Of a stretch of 64,000 nucleotides of DNA, positions 61,568-64,000 are shown one piece after another. The stretch spans positions 139,408 to 203,407 of the forward strand of contig JAEXFI010000014.1 in assembly GCA_023400235.1 (NCBI GenBank), written 5' to 3'. The position numbers were made by a program, and so were the translations under genes. Position 1 is the first letter of the stretch. Each line of letters opens with the position of its first letter. Source of the DNA: Bacillota bacterium (GTDB lineage: Bacteria; Bacillota; Clostridia; Acetivibrionales; DSM-1351). Under the pieces are notes generated by a model. That model did not search any database. It had not been told where the DNA came from and saw only the letters and a list, made by a program, of their open reading frames with translations.

Positions 61568-63217
61568 TTATTTAACATTTTTCAATATCTCATATGCGCA
61601 TATGCCAAGATAGAAGGAGTAAGTCATGCCGTAATCATCAGGATTGAAATTAATCAGCTCTTTTATCTTTTCCAACCTATTCATAAGTGTATTCCTGTGC
61701 AGGAACATTTTTTTTGCTGTCTCACTTGCATTAAATTTACACTCGTAATAAGTCTGAAACGTATTGAGCAGCTCCGCATCATTCTTAGAATCATATCTGC
61801 TTAAGGGTTCAACCGTGTCCTTGTAAATTTTATTCAATTCCTCAAAGGAAACTCTTTTAAGCAGGTGATAGGCCGTCTGTGCGGAGTACGAATATATGGG
61901 TTTGTCGCTCATTATGGTCAGATTTACTCCATATGCATCCATACAGTCTTTGAAAGCGGTTCTTATAGCACCTACCGTGTCATGGCACCTGCTTATGCCA
62001 ATCCTCAGCTGGAAATAAAGCCTACCCTTTACAAGCTCATACAGTGCCAGGGCGACTTCATGGGCCTGCGCTACCGCCTCTGCTGCTCCCACCTTCTTCT
62101 CCGAAAATAAAAAAACTGCCAGCATTTCGCGTCCAATGCAGATGTATACTTTTTTATCCTTGCATACATCCTCTTTGATGCTTTGGCAGAGTTCGTTTAT
62201 AATCTGTTTTTTTAAATATTCGCTGCTGCACTCGTTAAACGCTATGGTAATACACACCTTTTTAGACCTGTAGTCAAAACCGAAAAAATCACATAAATTT
62301 ATAATTTCATCATCAGGTTTCTCGTTGGTTGACATGAGAAAGTCAAGAAAGAAGTCTTGATACGTATGTTGCGGTACAGCCTTACCTGCATTAGTTCTGG
62401 ATATTTCCAGAGAGAGGATATGCAATGCCTTTTCAAGAATTCCTTGCTGAGGCAGCCCTGTCTCTCCTTCCTCCAGCAATATGTAAAGGCTGCCCCTGAA
62501 GTCCGGCAATATCAGCACTAAAAACCTGCAGTCAATACCATTGATGTTTAAATGTTTAAAAATATTGCTTGCCTTCTTATCGCTGTCCAAGTAAGATATG
62601 TGTGATATATTTGAGTCCGTCAATACATGAGTACCACGCTCCAGTACCAGGTTTGCATGTGGAGGCGATATCCCTGCTGAGATCAACGTATTCTCCATGT
62701 CTGTCAGTAAAACGGGCCTTTTTAAAAATATGGCAAGTTCATTTACCATATGATCTATTCCCTTATTTTCAAAAAACAGTGATGTGAGCCTGTCCAGTAA
62801 TCTATACTGTACCTCAAAATCATTGAGCTTTTGAGAATTAATTTCTTCATAAACCATATTCAGCACATCTGAGAAAGAATAGTAAAACGGCATCTCCACA
62901 AGTGGCAGTCCTACCAGATTGGCCTCCTCTATCATCTCCGGGGGGATGACATTTAAAAACCTCTTTATTTTTATACCCAGTCCTGCACAGCCTGCATCCC
63001 TTAGCTCTCTTATTATACTTCTTTGAAGTGCACTATCGTCCTTGAAAATATACCCCGTTGTCAGTACGAATTCATCCCTTTTAATCCACTTGACCACATC
63101 GGGATTATCTAAAATATTTACGCTCTTAACCACATTGCCTATGTATTCCTTCCCTGCAATACATTTAAAATTGTTCAGGCGTTCACTGGAAAGTAGCCAT
63201 TCAAGCGTTATTCCCAT
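61568..63217 (-). CDS. PucR-family purine-catabolism transcriptional regulator
   Basis: 549 residues from the ATG at 63217 (AGAGGTGA site); GTG at 63226 would overlap the site. The N-terminal PucR domain (about 5-125: GITLEWLLSSERL, DEFVLTTGYIFKDD, IPPEMIEEANLVGLPLVEMP), a middle GGDEF-like spacer, and a C-terminal PucR-type HTH (about 490-545: FNASETAKKMFLHRNTLMNRL). PucR of Bacillus activates purine degradation genes in response to allantoin or allantoate. Here it directly precedes the allantoin operon on the same strand, with a 307-base control region between them. Confidence 0.9.
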   Translation of the reverse strand: MGITLEWLLSSERLNNFKCIAGKEYIGNVVKSVNILDNPDVVKWIKRDEFVLTTGYIFKDDSALQRSIIRELRDAGCAGLGIKIKRFLNVIPPEMIEEANLVGLPLVEMPFYYSFSDVLNMVYEEINSQKLNDFEVQYRLLDRLTSLFFENKGIDHMVNELAIFLKRPVLLTDMENTLISAGISPPHANLVLERGTHVLTDSNISHISYLDSDKKASNIFKHLNINGIDCRFLVLILPDFRGSLYILLEEGETGLPQQGILEKALHILSLEISRTNAGKAVPQHTYQDFFLDFLMSTNEKPDDEIINLCDFFGFDYRSKKVCITIAFNECSSEYLKKQIINELCQSIKEDVCKDKKVYICIGREMLAVFLFSEKKVGAAEAVAQAHEVALALYELVKGRLYFQLRIGISRCHDTVGAIRTAFKDCMDAYGVNLTIMSDKPIYSYSAQTAYHLLKRVSFEELNKIYKDTVEPLSRYDSKNDAELLNTFQTYYECKFNASETAKKMFLHRNTLMNRLEKIKELINFNPDDYGMTYSFYLGICAYEILKNVK

Positions 63218-63560
63218 TTTTATCACCTCTTAATTCTTAAATTCACTAAAGCCTATGCGTGTAATTAATACAAATTCCATTTCCATTTATGCGTAAGGAT
63301 TTTGTGTATAATAAAATTTATAATAAATCATTTTAGCACACCAGGCAATACACAGCTATTTATTTTTGATAACTTTTTTAGATAATCTTCTTAATGTTCT
63401 TAAATTATGATTATCTAAAAAGAAAGCCTTGAACATATTGTACGCGGAATACCTAAGAACTCAAGCTTAAACTACATAAGAAATAAATTTTATTTAATTC
63501 GTGTAACCAAAAAACCCCAAGCTGTCATGCATGAGGTAAAAGGCCGTTGTGCTAATGTCA
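63218..63560. other. Non-coding stretch between pucR and the rRNA terminator
   Basis: AT-rich, about 340 bases. No gene or RNA element recognised. Confidence 0.5.
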
Positions 63561-63605
63561 TATAAAAATAAAACAAGCCTTCGTGCTATTAACACAGAAG
63601 GCTTG
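63561..63605 (-). terminator. Intrinsic terminator of the rRNA operon
   Basis: Minus strand CAAGCCTTC with GAAGGCTTG around a 14-base loop, followed by TTTTATTTTTATA, eight bases beyond the 5S gene. Confidence 0.9.
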
Positions 63606-63612
63606 ATATAAA

Positions 63613-63728
63613 TCTGGCAGAGACTTACTTTCCCGGGCCGTGTCCAGCCAAGTATTATCAGCACTGAGATGCTTAACTGCCGTGTTCGGTATGGGAACGG
63701 GTGTATCCATCTCGTCATTTCCACCAGA
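63613..63728 (-). rRNA. rrf: 5S ribosomal RNA
   Basis: 116 bases on the minus strand. Ends pair TCTGGTGG with CTGCCAGA (helix I). The conserved CCCGTTCCCATACCGAACAC and AAGCATCTCAGTGCTGATAA regions are present. It is 229 bases downstream of the 23S end with no tRNA between them. Confidence 0.95.
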
Positions 63729-63957
63729 AAGGTTTGACTTTATTAAATTTAGCTTTCCCGCCGATTGATTGTACATTTTGTAACCTTATCTTCGGGAAAG
63801 ATATAAACATATCAAAGCTTGCACTGCTTCTTAAGAACTGAATAATGTATCGAAGAACTTTCGTTCTTTTGTTAGAAGACTCGAAACCTTTTTAACTCAT
63901 AGACTGGAACTCTCGTTCCTTTAAGACCATCTACTTTTGAAATACCTGTTTTCTTTG

Positions 63958-64000
63958 GGTCAAACCCTCGACCTATTAGTATCAATCAGCTTAATACATT
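63958..64000 (-). rRNA. rrl: 23S ribosomal RNA, 3' end only
   Basis: The minus strand ends in the conserved 23S tail (GATACTAATAGGTCGAGG then GTTTGACC), and the gene runs out of the window. The exact 3' end is estimated from the usual pairing with the 23S 5' end. Confidence 0.88.

Noticed and set aside
63494..63776. Two open frames covering the 5S rRNA
   Set aside because: They overlap an unambiguous 5S rRNA and its terminator.

Overview
The window looks like the chromosome of a low-GC, Gram-positive, anaerobic plant-biomass degrader, most like Clostridium cluster III (Ruminiclostridium / C. cellulolyticum type). The clues are SLH-domain S-layer proteins, strong AGGAGG ribosome binding sites, a T-box leader, an FMN riboswitch controlling an ECF riboflavin transporter, GlgC/GlgD, and carbohydrate enzymes (GH3 lipoprotein, CE7 esterase, GH94 phosphorylase). 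No phage, conjugative element, CRISPR array or transposase gene is visible. The species assignment is inference.

Layout. 1-14.2 kb is cell surface: a cut-off TolC-like gene, an O-antigen-ligase-type membrane protein, a smaller SLH protein, two tandem ~1000-residue S-layer paralogs each with its own promoter and terminator, and a GT39-type membrane glycosyltransferase. 14.3-19.7 kb holds glgC-glgD, a small Gly/Cys-rich protein, murI with a small membrane protein, and a YhcH/YjgK protein. 19.7-20.7 kb is a non-coding block of tandem repeats downstream of tRNA-Pro(UGG), partly built from copies of the tRNA 3' end. 21-27.5 kb: TtcA-type tRNA thiolase, a large phosphodiester-glycosidase surface protein, galU, riboswitch-controlled ribU and a small zinc-ribbon protein. 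27.6-39.2 kb: GH3, CE7, a chemoreceptor, GH94, a metal ABC transporter and transketolase. 39.3-42.6 kb: a three-gene ABC importer of the TrpXYP type under a T-box whose specifier reads as UUC (Phe). 42.8-50.9 kb: DUF2975/HTH/DUF4173 operon, a DUF815 ATPase, an M14 peptidase, a 34-residue basic protein and HelD.

51-63.2 kb is the most coherent system: a PucR-type regulator followed by an SsuABC/TauABC-like importer, allantoinase, ureidoglycine aminohydrolase (AllE), a 2-hydroxyacid dehydrogenase, two M20 amidohydrolases and an MFS carrier, all on the minus strand. The two M20 enzymes carry signatures of different steps (ureidoglycolate hydrolase-like and allantoate hydrolase-like), so together the genes can take allantoin through allantoate, ureidoglycine and ureidoglycolate to glyoxylate, which the dehydrogenase could reduce to glycolate. 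The control region between pucR and the importer has a 25-bp-phased repeat upstream of a promoter with a weak -35, and a leader with short tandem repeats and a terminator-like hairpin.

The window ends with the 5S rRNA and the 3' end of a 23S rRNA on the minus strand.

Where a start was moved from the longest open frame, the choice rests on the ribosome binding site, as stated in each entry.
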